Of a stretch of DNA of 8,808 bases, positions 1 to 7,871 are shown in pieces. The position numbers and the translations under genes were made by a program. Position 1 is the first letter of the stretch. Each line of letters begins with the position of its first letter. The stretch is taken from the NCBI GenBank assembly GCA_023416415.1, contig JAEZHR010000417.1, positions 1 through 8,808 on the forward strand. Reading direction: 5' to 3'. A model generated the notes under the pieces. It worked only from the letters and a program-made list of their open reading frames with translations, did no database searches and was not told where the DNA came from. Source of the DNA: Pseudomonadota bacterium. Lineage in GTDB: Bacteria > Pseudomonadota > Gammaproteobacteria > Burkholderiales > Burkholderiaceae_D.

Positions 1-176
1 CCGTTCGGATAGCGGCGCAGCGCGTGCAGGCCACGAAAGCGTGGCGACAACGGTGTCTTCTCTTCCGGGAACTGCAAGGTCACCTTGCGGGAGAAGAGGT
101 ATCGCCCAGTCAGGGCAAGCCCCTTGAGGAGCTCGCTCAGCATGAGGCTGCCAAAAAAATCTCGAATTGCTTGCAT
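1..176 (-). CDS. nuoI: NADH-quinone oxidoreductase subunit I (N-terminal part; gene runs off the window)
   Basis: Only the first 58 codons and two bases are present, starting at ATG 176-174. NuoI is the ferredoxin-like subunit of the complex I connecting arm. It holds two [4Fe-4S] clusters (N6a and N6b) that pass electrons from NuoG to the N2 cluster in NuoB. The visible protein begins MQAIRDFFGSLML, continues with LTGRYLFSRKVTLQFPEEK, and ends with FRGLHALRRYPNG, the conserved segment that comes directly before the first CxxCxxC motif in the family. The Fe-S motifs themselves lie outside the window. It follows nuoH after 18 nt, as in other nuo operons. A purine-rich stretch (GAGAGG) lies upstream of the start. 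The identity is firm from the N-terminal segment and from position; nothing can be said about the rest of the gene. Confidence 0.93.
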   Translation of the reverse strand, partial: MQAIRDFFGSLMLSELLKGLALTGRYLFSRKVTLQFPEEKTPLSPRFRGLHALRRYPN

Positions 177-194
177 GTCTTCAGGCCTCTCGCA

Positions 195-1262
195 TTATGG
201 CCAGATATTCCAGGGAGTCTGCATCCAGATCGCCACGATGATCAGGTAGGCCACGGTGATCGGAATGAACACCTTCCAGCCAAGACGCATGATCTGATCG
301 TAGCGATAGCGCGGGAACGACGCACGCACCCAGATGAAAAGTGACACCACGAAGAACGTTTTCAGGCCGAGCCAGATCCAACCGGGGATGAAATCAAGGA
401 AGGCCACCGGAGCCGACCAGCCGCCCAGAAACAGCAGCGCGGCCAGGATCGAGAACAGCCACATGTTCGCGTACTCCGCGAGGAAGAACATCGCGAACGA
501 CATGCCCGAATATTCGACCATGTGCCCGGCAACGATCTCGGACTCGCCTTCCACCACGTCGAAGGGGTGGCGGTTGGTCTCGGCGATGCCCGAAACCACG
601 TAGATCACGAAAATTGGCAGCAACGGCAACCAGTTCCAGGACAGGAAGTTCAGGCCCATGTCGGCAAAGTAGCCCTGCGTCTGGACGGTGACGATCTCGA
701 TCAGGTTCAGGCTGCCGGAAACGAGCAGCACGATCACCAGGCAGAAGCCCATCGCGATTTCGTACGACACCATCTGTGCAGAGGCACGCATCGCACCGAG
801 GAAGGCGTACTTGGAGTTCGATGCCCAGCCCGCCACGATCACGCCGTACACTTCGAGCGAGGTGATCGCCATGACGAACAGCAGACCAGCATTGACGTTG
901 GCAAGCACCGTTTCCGGTCCGAACGGAATGACGGCCCAGGCTGCAAGCGCAGGCATGATGGTCATGATCGGAGCCACCACGAACAATGCCTTGTTGGCGC
1001 GGATGGGGACGATGATTTCCTTCATCAGCAGCTTGACTGCATCAGCGATCGGCTGCAGCAGGCCCAGCGGACCGACACGGTTCGGGCCAAGACGCACGTG
1101 CATCCATCCGATCAGCTTGCGCTCCCACAGCGTCAAGTAGGCGACGGCCCCCATCAGCGGCAGCAGCAGCACGACGATCTTCGTGAGCGTCCAGACCAGC
1201 GGCCACACTCCGCCGAACATTTCCTGACCGGCGGTATTGATTGTCAACAGCATTTCGTCCAT
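195..1262 (-). CDS. nuoH: NADH-quinone oxidoreductase subunit H (membrane quinone-site subunit)
   Basis: This 355-residue protein is the membrane subunit (ND1 homologue) that joins the hydrophilic arm to the proton-pumping arm and helps form the quinone chamber. Hydrophobic helices span the whole length, about eight by eye. The family signatures are present: WERKLIGWMHVRLGPNRVGP (residues 46-65) in the first cytoplasmic loop, and ETNRHPFD followed by EGESEIVAG (about residues 228-246), whose acidic residues line the quinone and proton path. EYSGM and FLAEYANM follow. Length and motifs match intact family members. The ATG start directly abuts the TAA stop of nuoG (TAAATG), and GGAGAAGG in the last nuoG codons serves as ribosome-binding site, so translation is probably coupled to nuoG. 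Confidence 0.97.
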   Translation of the reverse strand: MDEMLLTINTAGQEMFGGVWPLVWTLTKIVVLLLPLMGAVAYLTLWERKLIGWMHVRLGPNRVGPLGLLQPIADAVKLLMKEIIVPIRANKALFVVAPIMTIMPALAAWAVIPFGPETVLANVNAGLLFVMAITSLEVYGVIVAGWASNSKYAFLGAMRASAQMVSYEIAMGFCLVIVLLVSGSLNLIEIVTVQTQGYFADMGLNFLSWNWLPLLPIFVIYVVSGIAETNRHPFDVVEGESEIVAGHMVEYSGMSFAMFFLAEYANMWLFSILAALLFLGGWSAPVAFLDFIPGWIWLGLKTFFVVSLFIWVRASFPRYRYDQIMRLGWKVFIPITVAYLIIVAIWMQTPWNIWP

Positions 1263-3599
1263 TTATGCCTTCTCCACGCTGAGCGTGCCGAACATCGCGC
1301 CGAGCGACGCAGTCGCCGGGTGCGCCGCAGACACTTTCACCACGTTCGCGGGCAGCCCCTGGTCGATGGCGGCGGCAAGAATCGCTTCTCCATTGCCCTG
1401 GCGCACACGCACTGCATCGCCCTCCCCGACTCCGATCCCTTGCGCCAGACTCTCCGGCAGCCAGACCTTCGGTGTTTGCGCCAACGTCGTGGACTGCAAT
1501 GGCGCGGAACGGCGCACGATGGCATCGCTGAAATAGATCGGCACGTCCGCGATGCGCTCCAGCCCTTCCTGTCCTTGTTTCGTCGCCGGCTGCGGCGCAA
1601 GGTTGGCGATATTGTTGAAGCGCGCCGAGAGATCCGCTTCCTCGGCCTTGCGGGTGCTCAGCACCTCGGCACGCACGTCTTCCGATGCCTCGTAGTCGAA
1701 CCCGGCTTGGCCCAGCAGGTTGCCGAGCACGCGCAGGACCTTCCATGCGGGACGCGTATCGCCCAACGGACGCGCAGCGCCGTTGAAGCCTTGTGCGCGG
1801 CCTTCGCAATTGACAAAGGTGCCAGACGTTTCGGTGAACGGAGCGATCGGCAACATCACATCGGCAAATTCAGCGCTGTGTTTGTAAGGCGACATGACCA
1901 CCACCATCTCGGCCTGGCCGAGCGCAGCCCTTACCGTCTGTGGGTCTTGGCAATCAAGCTCTGGTTCCGCGTGCAGCAGCACATAGGCCTTGCGCGGCTG
2001 CTCGAACACTTGCCGCGCATTGCCGCCACCATTCGGGACCGCGCTGGCCAGATAACCGCCCAACGCATTACCGCCTTCCGTCAGGTAACCGAAATGCGCG
2101 CCGAGCTGTTCTGCGATCCATTGTGCGGTCACGTGCAGTTGCCTCAGCTGCGGATGATTGATTGCCGCACTGCCGAGCAGAACCGCACGTTCATCTCCGG
2201 AGAGCAGGTTATCCGCGACCTTGCGCGCTGCGTCCGAAGGCGAGACACCCTCAAAGCCGGCCGGACGGCCAATTTGCTTCAAGTCAGCAATTGCTGCGGC
2301 AACTTCGCCAAGCAGCGCGGCCCAATCCGACGGCGAAGCGATCAGACGGTTGGCGACCGGCATCAGCAAATCTTCGTCAATCGCGTGCAGCACGTTTACT
2401 TGCGCACCACGCTTGGCCGCGGCGCGCAGGCGCGCGGCCAGCAGCGGATGATCCTTGCGCAGGAAAGAGCCGATCAGGAACGCGCCCTTGAGCGTGCCCA
2501 CCTGTTCGATCGGCATGCCCAGCCACGGAACGACTTTTCCGTCGAGCGTGAAATCGGATTGGCGCAGGCGGAAATCGATGTTGTCGGAACCTAGACCACG
2601 CACGAGCTTGCCCAGCAGCGCGAATTCTTCCAGCGTCGAGTACGGAGCAGCCAGTGCTGCCAGCGCGTCGCCGCCGTGCTTCGTCGTGATGTCCTTCAGA
2701 CCATGCGCCACATATTCAAGCGCAGTCTGCCAGTCTGTCTCAATCCATTTGCCGTCCTGCTTGACCATGGGTACCGACAGGCGGTCTTCGCTGTTCAGAC
2801 CCTCATAGGCAAAGCGATCACGATCGGACAGCCAGCACTCGTTGACTTCTTCATTCTCAAGCGGCAGAACACGCATGACCTTGCCGCCCTTCACCTGCAC
2901 AATGAGATTCGAGCCAAGGCTATCGTGCGGACTGACGGAACGGCGGCGCGACAATTCCCAGGTTCGCGCCTTGTAGCGGAACGGCTTCGAGGTCAGCGCG
3001 CCGACCGGGCACAGGTCGATCATGTTGCCAGAGAGCTCGGAATCGACGGTATTGCCGATAAAGGTGGTGATTTCCGAGTGCTCGCCGCGGTTGAGCATGC
3101 CAAGTTCCATTACGCCGGCGATTTCCTGCCCGAAGCGCACGCACCGGGTGCAATGGATGCAACGCGTCATTTCGCGCGTGGAAATCAGCGGGCCGACATC
3201 CTTCGGATCGACCACGCGCTTTTCTTCTTCGTAACGGGAACCGGACGGACCGTAACCGACTGCCAGATCCTGCAACTGGCATTCGCCACCCTGATCGCAA
3301 ATCGGGCAATCAAGCGGGTGATTGATGAGCAGGAACTCCATCACGCTCTTCTGCGCATTGATTGCCTTGTCGCTTGCAGTTCGAACGATCATGCCGTTTG
3401 TCACGGGCGTAGCGCAGGCCGGCAACGGCTTCGGTGCCTTCTCGACTTCGACCAGACACATGCGGCAGTTTGCCGCAATGGAAAGTTTCTTGTGGTAGCA
3501 AAAATGCGGGATATAGGTGCCGACCTTGTTGGCAGCATCCATCACCATGCTGCCTTCCTGCACTTCCACCTTCTTGCCGTCGATTTCGATTTCGATCAT
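1263..3599 (-). CDS. nuoG: NADH-quinone oxidoreductase subunit G (Fe-S subunit, lacks N7 ligands)
   Basis: This 778-residue protein is the largest peripheral subunit (75-kDa subunit homologue) and carries electrons from NuoE/F towards NuoI. The N-terminal ferredoxin-like domain has C34, C45, C48 and C62 for the [2Fe-2S] cluster N1b. H94, C98, C101 and C107 (HPLDCPICDQGGEC) bind N5. C147, C150, C153 and C197 (RCIHCTRC and DLCPVG) bind N4. The rest is a molybdopterin-oxidoreductase-like fold with no visible catalytic role. The region after DLCPVGAL, where E. coli and Thermus have the N7 cysteines, reads SVSPHDSLGSN, so N7 is absent, as in mitochondrial homologues. The start has a GAGAAG ribosome-binding site (3606-3611) directly next to the repeat element that separates it from nuoF. 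The stop abuts nuoH. Confidence 0.97.
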   Translation of the reverse strand: MIEIEIDGKKVEVQEGSMVMDAANKVGTYIPHFCYHKKLSIAANCRMCLVEVEKAPKPLPACATPVTNGMIVRTASDKAINAQKSVMEFLLINHPLDCPICDQGGECQLQDLAVGYGPSGSRYEEEKRVVDPKDVGPLISTREMTRCIHCTRCVRFGQEIAGVMELGMLNRGEHSEITTFIGNTVDSELSGNMIDLCPVGALTSKPFRYKARTWELSRRRSVSPHDSLGSNLIVQVKGGKVMRVLPLENEEVNECWLSDRDRFAYEGLNSEDRLSVPMVKQDGKWIETDWQTALEYVAHGLKDITTKHGGDALAALAAPYSTLEEFALLGKLVRGLGSDNIDFRLRQSDFTLDGKVVPWLGMPIEQVGTLKGAFLIGSFLRKDHPLLAARLRAAAKRGAQVNVLHAIDEDLLMPVANRLIASPSDWAALLGEVAAAIADLKQIGRPAGFEGVSPSDAARKVADNLLSGDERAVLLGSAAINHPQLRQLHVTAQWIAEQLGAHFGYLTEGGNALGGYLASAVPNGGGNARQVFEQPRKAYVLLHAEPELDCQDPQTVRAALGQAEMVVVMSPYKHSAEFADVMLPIAPFTETSGTFVNCEGRAQGFNGAARPLGDTRPAWKVLRVLGNLLGQAGFDYEASEDVRAEVLSTRKAEEADLSARFNNIANLAPQPATKQGQEGLERIADVPIYFSDAIVRRSAPLQSTTLAQTPKVWLPESLAQGIGVGEGDAVRVRQGNGEAILAAAIDQGLPANVVKVSAAHPATASLGAMFGTLSVEKA

Positions 3600-3611
3600 G
3601 TTTTGCTTCTC

Positions 3612-3719
3612 AGTTCACCCCCTCCCCTTAGCGGGGAGGGTCGGGGCGGGGATGGGCTTGCGAGGCGATTCAAGAAAACTGCCCCATCCCACCTGGCCTC
3701 CCCGCGAGGAGGAGGAACT
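3612..3719. repeat. REP-pair or MITE-like inverted-repeat element between nuoF and nuoG
   Basis: The nuoF/nuoG gap is a GC-rich palindromic unit of about 108 bp. Its ends are imperfect inverted repeats: both read AGTTC inward, followed by a C-rich tract and then GCGGGGAGG (3631-3639 on the plus strand; 3697-3705 on the minus strand). The low-coordinate arm also contains its own hairpin, CCCTCCCC (3620-3627) pairing with GGGGAGGG (3633-3640). Further in, GGGATGGG (3649-3656) pairs with CCCATCCC (3683-3690). The layout of nested hairpins at both ends with a paired interior is typical of paired REP sequences or small MITEs. The element touches the nuoF stop codon at one end and the nuoG ribosome-binding site at the other. 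No coding potential is seen. Copy number elsewhere in the genome cannot be seen from this window. Confidence 0.75.
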
Positions 3720-5014
3720 TATACGTATGCCGGAACCAGGCAGCGCTTGTGCTCGATGTGGTACGCGAATTCGTCTCGGAAACTCTTGATCATTCCACGC
3801 ACCGGCATTGCCGCAGCATCGCCCAGTGCGCAAATCGTTCGGCCCTGGATGTTGTCGGCGATCGAGTTCAGCATATCCAGATCATCGGCGCGGCCCTTGC
3901 CGTGCTCGATCCGGTGCCCCATCCGGTACAGCCAACCCGTGCCTTCCCGGCACGGCGTGCACTGACCGCACGATTCTTCAAAGTAGAAGTAGGACAGGCG
4001 CAGCAGCGAGCGCACCATGCAGCGCGTCTCATCCATCACGATAACTGCGCCGGAACCGAGCATGGAGCCCGCCTTGGCGATCGAATCGTAATCGAGATCG
4101 GTGTTCATCATCACCTCGCCGCGCACGACCGGTGCGGATGAACCGCCCGGAATCACGGCCTTGATCTTCTTGCCGTCGCGCATGCCGCCGGCCAGTTCAA
4201 GCAGCTTGGCGAAAGGCGTGCCGAGCGGAACCTCATAGTTGCCGGGACGCTCGACGTCGCCGGAAATCGAGAAGATCTTGGTTCCGCCGTTGTTGGGCTT
4301 GCCCAGCGCCGCATACGCTTCACCGCCCATGCGCATGACGAAAGGCACGGCCGCAAAGGTCTCGGTGTTGTTGATCGTGGTCGGCTTGCCGTACAGGCCG
4401 AAGCTGGCCGGGAACGGCGGTTTAAAGCGCGGCTGCCCCTTCTTGCCTTCGAGCGACTCGAGCAGCGCGGTTTCCTCACCACAGATGTAGGCGCCGTAAC
4501 CATGGAAAGCGTGCAGCTGAAAGCTGAAATCGCTGCCCATGATGTTGTCACCCAGGAATCCGGCGGCACGCGCTTCTTCCAGTGCCTCTTCGAAACGGGC
4601 GTATTCGGCCCAGATCTCGCCGTGGATGTAGTTGTATCCGGCCGGAATGCCCATCGCGTACGCACCGATCGTCATGCCTTCGATCAGGGCATGCGGGTTA
4701 TAGCGGATGATGTCGCGATCCTTGAAGGTGCCCGGCTCGCCTTCGTCCGTATTACAGACGAGATACTTCTGCCCGGGGAACTGGCGCGGCATGAAGCTCC
4801 ACTTCAGGCCGGTCGGAAAACCCGCGCCACCGCGGCCGCGCAACGATGAGGTCTTCAGTTCCGCAATGATCTGCTCGGGCGGAATCTTTTCGGTCAGGAT
4901 ACGGCGCAGTGCCTCGTAGCCGCCACGCTTGACGTAATCGGCCAAGCGCCAGTTGTTGCCGTCCAGGCCCGCCAGAATGAGCGGCTTGATATGACGGTCG
5001 TGCAGACAGGTCAT
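3719..5014 (-). CDS. nuoF: NADH-quinone oxidoreductase subunit F (NADH- and FMN-binding subunit)
   Basis: This subunit (51-kDa homologue) binds NADH and FMN and starts electron transfer in complex I. I place the start at ATG 5014-5012, which gives 431 residues (MTCLHDRHIKPLIL...). A longer open frame reaches a codon at 5068, but it would intrude into nuoE and add a non-conserved tail. The chosen start forms an ATGA overlap with the nuoE stop and gives the usual family length. The glycine-rich GRGGAGF motif (residues 60-66) and ICGEETALLESLEG (177-190) mark the FMN/NADH site. C349, C352, C355 (SCGQCTPC) and C395 (TIC) are the [4Fe-4S] N3 ligands. All are present and the gene looks intact. Downstream, the stop lies directly at the edge of a repeat element, which is unusual for this operon. 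Confidence 0.97.
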   Translation of the reverse strand: MTCLHDRHIKPLILAGLDGNNWRLADYVKRGGYEALRRILTEKIPPEQIIAELKTSSLRGRGGAGFPTGLKWSFMPRQFPGQKYLVCNTDEGEPGTFKDRDIIRYNPHALIEGMTIGAYAMGIPAGYNYIHGEIWAEYARFEEALEEARAAGFLGDNIMGSDFSFQLHAFHGYGAYICGEETALLESLEGKKGQPRFKPPFPASFGLYGKPTTINNTETFAAVPFVMRMGGEAYAALGKPNNGGTKIFSISGDVERPGNYEVPLGTPFAKLLELAGGMRDGKKIKAVIPGGSSAPVVRGEVMMNTDLDYDSIAKAGSMLGSGAVIVMDETRCMVRSLLRLSYFYFEESCGQCTPCREGTGWLYRMGHRIEHGKGRADDLDMLNSIADNIQGRTICALGDAAAMPVRGMIKSFRDEFAYHIEHKRCLVPAYV

Positions 5015-5502
5015 TTCTTCAGTTCCTCCACAAGCGCGTCGATCTTTTCCTTCGACATGTGGCTGCACATGCGCTTGTTGTTCACTAGCAGGACCGGTGC
5101 ATCACCGCACGCGCCCATGCACTCGCCTTCGATCAGCGTGAACTGCCCGTCGGCTGTGGTTTCCTTGTAGTCGATGCCGAGCTTCTGCTTCAGGTAGTCG
5201 CCTGCACGTTCGCCGCCTGAAAGCGCGCACGGCAGGTTCGTGCAGACGGTGATCTTGTACTTGCCGACCGGACTGGTGTTGTACATGTTGTAGAAAGTCG
5301 CCACTTCCTGCACCGCAACGGGCGCCATGCCGAGGTACGCGGCAACTTCCTTCATGGCTTCCGGCGACAGCCAGCCCAGCTCGTCCTGCGCAATGGCCAG
5401 CGCGGCCATGACGGCCGACTGCTTCTGGTCCGCGGGGAATTTCGCGAGCTCGCGATCGATCTTCTTGTACGCTTCTTGACTTAACAGCATAAGCTCAGCC
5501 AT
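5011..5502 (-). CDS. nuoE: NADH-quinone oxidoreductase subunit E ([2Fe-2S] N1a subunit)
   Basis: This 163-residue protein is the thioredoxin-like 24-kDa homologue. With NuoF it forms the NADH dehydrogenase tip. The [2Fe-2S] N1a ligands are C87 and C92 (CTNLPC) and C128 and C132 (ECMGAC). The N-terminal helical part includes ELGWLSPEAM and QEVATFYNMY, both conserved. Length is normal. Its 3' end overlaps the nuoF start (ATGA), which implies coupled translation. The start at 5502 is preceded by a perfect 6-bp hairpin and only ACGG, with no recognisable Shine-Dalgarno sequence. A second Met at residue 5 (codon starting at 5490) is an alternative start, but it has no better site. The product call is certain; the exact start is less so. 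Confidence 0.96.
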   Translation of the reverse strand: MAELMLLSQEAYKKIDRELAKFPADQKQSAVMAALAIAQDELGWLSPEAMKEVAAYLGMAPVAVQEVATFYNMYNTSPVGKYKITVCTNLPCALSGGERAGDYLKQKLGIDYKETTADGQFTLIEGECMGACGDAPVLLVNNKRMCSHMSKEKIDALVEELKK

Positions 5503-5506
5503 CCGT

Positions 5507-5522
5507 GCGCAATGGGTTGCGC
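5507..5522 (-). promoter_or_regulatory. Hairpin in the nuoE translation-initiation region
   Basis: In the 23-nt gap between nuoD and nuoE, GCGCAA (5507-5512) and TTGCGC (5517-5522) are a perfect 6-bp inverted repeat around a 4-nt loop. In the mRNA the stem ends four bases before the nuoE ATG, in the place where a Shine-Dalgarno sequence would normally sit. None is visible there. Role unknown; it could limit or couple nuoE initiation, or be chance in GC-rich DNA. Confidence 0.45.
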
Positions 5523-5525
5523 GGG

Positions 5526-6779
5526 TTATCGGTCAATCTCACCGAACACGATGTCCTGCGTGCCGATGATGGTCACAACGTCGGCCAGCATGTGGCCCCG
5601 AGACATTTCATCCAGGCTCTGCAAGTGCGCAAAACCTGGGGCGCGGATCTTCAGGCGGTACGGCTTGTTGGCGCCGTCCGACACGAGATAGATGCCGAAT
5701 TCGCCCTTGGGATGCTCGATGCCGACATAGGCCTCGCCCTCGGGAACATGGAAACCTTCTGAAAAGAGCTTGAAATGGTGAATCAGCTCTTCCATGTTCG
5801 ACTTCATTGATACGCGGTCAGGCGGCGCCACCTTGTGGTTGTCTGTCATGACCGGCCCCGGATTGTTGCGCAGCCATTCAATGCACTGCTTGATGATCCG
5901 GTTCGACTGGCGCATTTCCTCTATGCGCACGAGGTAGCGGTCGTAGCAGTCACCATTGGTGCCGACCGGCACGTCGAAATCGAGCAGATCGTAGACCTCA
6001 TAGGGTTGCGTCTTGCGCAGATCCCATGCGATCCCGGACCCGCGCAGCATCGGCCCCGTGAAGCCCATCTGCATGGCGCGCTCGGGCGACACCACGCCGA
6101 CGCCGACCAGACGCTGCTTCCAGATGCGGTTATCGGTCAGCAGAGTTTCGTATTCATCGACATACTTGGGAAAGCGATTCGTGAAATCCTCGATGAAGTC
6201 GAGCAGCGAACCCTGGCGGTTCGCATTCATTTCCTTGATTGCCTTTTCACTGCGCACGGACGACGGCTTGTATTGCGCCATTGTCTCGGGCAGATCGCGA
6301 TAGACGCCGCCCGGGCGGTAGTAGGCCGCGTGCATCCGCGCACCGGATACCGCCTCATACATATCGAACAAATCCTCACGTTCACGAAACGCGTAAAGGA
6401 AGACGCCCATCGCGCCGACGTCGAGAGCGTGAGAGCCGAGCGACATCAAGTGATTCATCAGACGCGTGATCTCGTCGTACATCACGCGGATGTACTGCGC
6501 GCGCAGAGGAACTTCGATCCCGAGCAGCTTCTCGATGGCCATCACGTACGCGTGCTCGTTGCACATCATCGACACATAGTCGAGACGATCCATGTACGGC
6601 ACCGATTGCAGGAAGGTCTTCTGTTCTGCCAACTTTTCGGTGGCGCGATGCAACAAGCCGATGTGCGGGTCAGCACGCTGCACGACCTCGCCGTCCAGCT
6701 CCAGCACCAGACGCAGCACACCGTGCGCCGCCGGGTGTTGCGGACCGAAGTTGAGCGTGTAGTTTTTGATCTCAGCCAT
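5526..6779 (-). CDS. nuoD: NADH-quinone oxidoreductase subunit D (49-kDa, quinone-site subunit)
   Basis: This 417-residue protein is related to the large subunit of [NiFe] hydrogenases and forms, with NuoB, the quinone reduction site. It begins MAEIKNYTLNFGPQHPAAHG. H19 in that motif and Y68 (MDRLDYVSMM) fall where the quinone-headgroup residues His38 and Tyr87 of Thermus Nqo4 lie, with the same spacing. GLLHRATEKL (41-50) and the C-terminal DIVFGEIDR are also family signatures. It is a stand-alone NuoD; in E. coli it is fused to NuoC. The ATG shares one base with the nuoC TAA stop (TAATG), so translation is probably coupled. No truncation or frameshift is seen. Confidence 0.98.
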   Translation of the reverse strand: MAEIKNYTLNFGPQHPAAHGVLRLVLELDGEVVQRADPHIGLLHRATEKLAEQKTFLQSVPYMDRLDYVSMMCNEHAYVMAIEKLLGIEVPLRAQYIRVMYDEITRLMNHLMSLGSHALDVGAMGVFLYAFREREDLFDMYEAVSGARMHAAYYRPGGVYRDLPETMAQYKPSSVRSEKAIKEMNANRQGSLLDFIEDFTNRFPKYVDEYETLLTDNRIWKQRLVGVGVVSPERAMQMGFTGPMLRGSGIAWDLRKTQPYEVYDLLDFDVPVGTNGDCYDRYLVRIEEMRQSNRIIKQCIEWLRNNPGPVMTDNHKVAPPDRVSMKSNMEELIHHFKLFSEGFHVPEGEAYVGIEHPKGEFGIYLVSDGANKPYRLKIRAPGFAHLQSLDEMSRGHMLADVVTIIGTQDIVFGEIDR

Positions 6780-7375
6780 TATTTCATCCCGTATTTCTCT
6801 TCACGGATCACGCGCGGCGTGATTTCGCGCGGCTCGATCGTCACGGGTTGGTAAATCACGCGCCCCTGCTCAGGGTCGTAGCGCATCTCGACGTAGCCAG
6901 AAACCGGAAAATCCTTGCGGAATGGATGACCGATAAAGCCATAGTCGGTCAGAATGCGGCGCAAGTCGGCATGTCCTTCGAAGATGATGCCGTACAGGTC
7001 GAAAGCCTCGCGCTCGTACCAGTTTGCCGCATTCCAGATTTCACAGATCGAAGGCACCACCGGCATTTCGTCGTCCGGCGCGAACACGCGCACCCGCATG
7101 CGCCAATTCTTGCTGACGGATAGCAGATGGGAGACCACCGCAAAGCGAGAACCGTCCCACAGGCCTTCGCCATAGGTCGAATAATCCATGCCGCACAGGT
7201 CGATCAACTCCTCGAAGCGCAAGGCATCATGATCTCGCAGCATACGCATGGCCTCGACGTAATCGGCCGCACCGACCACCAACGTCACCTCGCCAAGCGC
7301 GACCTTCAGGTCCCTGATGCGCTCACCCAGAGCTTCGCGCAGGCTCGCTTCCAGCGTTTCAATCTTTGTCGTCAT
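6779..7375 (-). CDS. nuoC: NADH-quinone oxidoreductase subunit C (30-kDa subunit)
   Basis: This 198-residue protein is the structural 30-kDa subunit that packs against NuoD and NuoB in the connecting arm; it binds no cofactor. The family signature is complete: WNAANWYEREAFDLYGI (residues 114-130), then GHADLRRILTDYGF and GHPFRKDFP. It is separate from nuoD rather than fused as in E. coli, which fits betaproteobacteria and mitochondria. The ATG at 7375 follows the nuoB stop after 16 nt, which contain AGGGTGA as a plausible ribosome-binding site. Its stop overlaps the nuoD start by one base. Confidence 0.97.
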   Translation of the reverse strand: MTTKIETLEASLREALGERIRDLKVALGEVTLVVGAADYVEAMRMLRDHDALRFEELIDLCGMDYSTYGEGLWDGSRFAVVSHLLSVSKNWRMRVRVFAPDDEMPVVPSICEIWNAANWYEREAFDLYGIIFEGHADLRRILTDYGFIGHPFRKDFPVSGYVEMRYDPEQGRVIYQPVTIEPREITPRVIREEKYGMK

Positions 7376-7391
7376 TTGTCCGGATCACCCT

Positions 7392-7868
7392 TCAGCGCGC
7401 AATGGTGCTGGTCCGCTTGATCTTGTTTTGCAACTGCATCACACCGTACACCAGCGCTTCTGCAGTTGGCGGGCAACCAGGCACATAGATGTCGACTGGC
7501 ACGATGCGATCGCAGCCGCGCACGACGGAGTACGAATAGTGGTAATACCCGCCGCCATTGGCACAGGTACCCATGGAGATCACCCAGCGCGGCTCGGCCA
7601 TCTGGTCATAAACCTTGCGCAGCGCGGGCGCCATCTTGTTGCACAGCGTGCCGGCAACAATCATCACATCAGACTGTCGCGGGGACGGCCTATAAAACGA
7701 CCCGAAGCGGTCGAGATCGTAACGAGCGGCGCTGGCATGCATCATCTCGACGGCACAGCAGGCCAGACCAAAAGTCACAGGCCAAAGCGAGCCTGTGCGG
7801 GTCCAGTTGATCAGCTTGTCGGCGGTCGTCGTAACGAAGCCTTCGTTCAGTACACCTTCAATTGCCAT
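7392..7868 (-). CDS. nuoB: NADH-quinone oxidoreductase subunit B (N2 cluster subunit)
   Basis: This 158-residue protein (PSST/20-kDa homologue) carries the terminal [4Fe-4S] cluster N2, which donates electrons to quinone at the interface with NuoD. The cluster ligands are all visible: the adjacent cysteines C37 and C38 (GLACCAVEMM), C102 (GTCANGG) and C132 (PGCPP). Other conserved parts are DRFGSFYRPSPRQSD and AGTLCNKMAPALRKVYDQM. The length is typical of the shorter betaproteobacterial form, with no long N-terminal extension. The ATG lies three bases after the nuoA stop, with GGGAG six bases upstream, inside the last nuoA codons. Confidence 0.98.
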   Translation of the reverse strand: MAIEGVLNEGFVTTTADKLINWTRTGSLWPVTFGLACCAVEMMHASAARYDLDRFGSFYRPSPRQSDVMIVAGTLCNKMAPALRKVYDQMAEPRWVISMGTCANGGGYYHYSYSVVRGCDRIVPVDIYVPGCPPTAEALVYGVMQLQNKIKRTSTIAR

Positions 7869-7871
7869 TCT

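Noticed and set aside
522..2594. 690-codon plus-strand open frame opposite nuoH and nuoG
   Set aside because: It lies wholly antisense to two genes with complete family motifs, the translation is rich in His, Arg and Gln with no recognisable domain, and such frames arise from codon bias in GC-rich genes.
2676..3965. 429-codon plus-strand open frame spanning nuoG, the repeat element and nuoF
   Set aside because: It is antisense to two real genes and runs through the palindromic repeat; no protein family features are seen.
5015..5068. Longer nuoF start at 5068
   Set aside because: It would overlap nuoE by 58 bases and add a non-conserved N-terminus (MQPHVEGKDRRACGG); the ATGA-coupled start at 5014 gives the normal family length.
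5835..6854. 339-codon plus-strand open frame opposite nuoD
   Set aside because: It is an antisense shadow of nuoD, with a His/Arg-rich translation and no motif.
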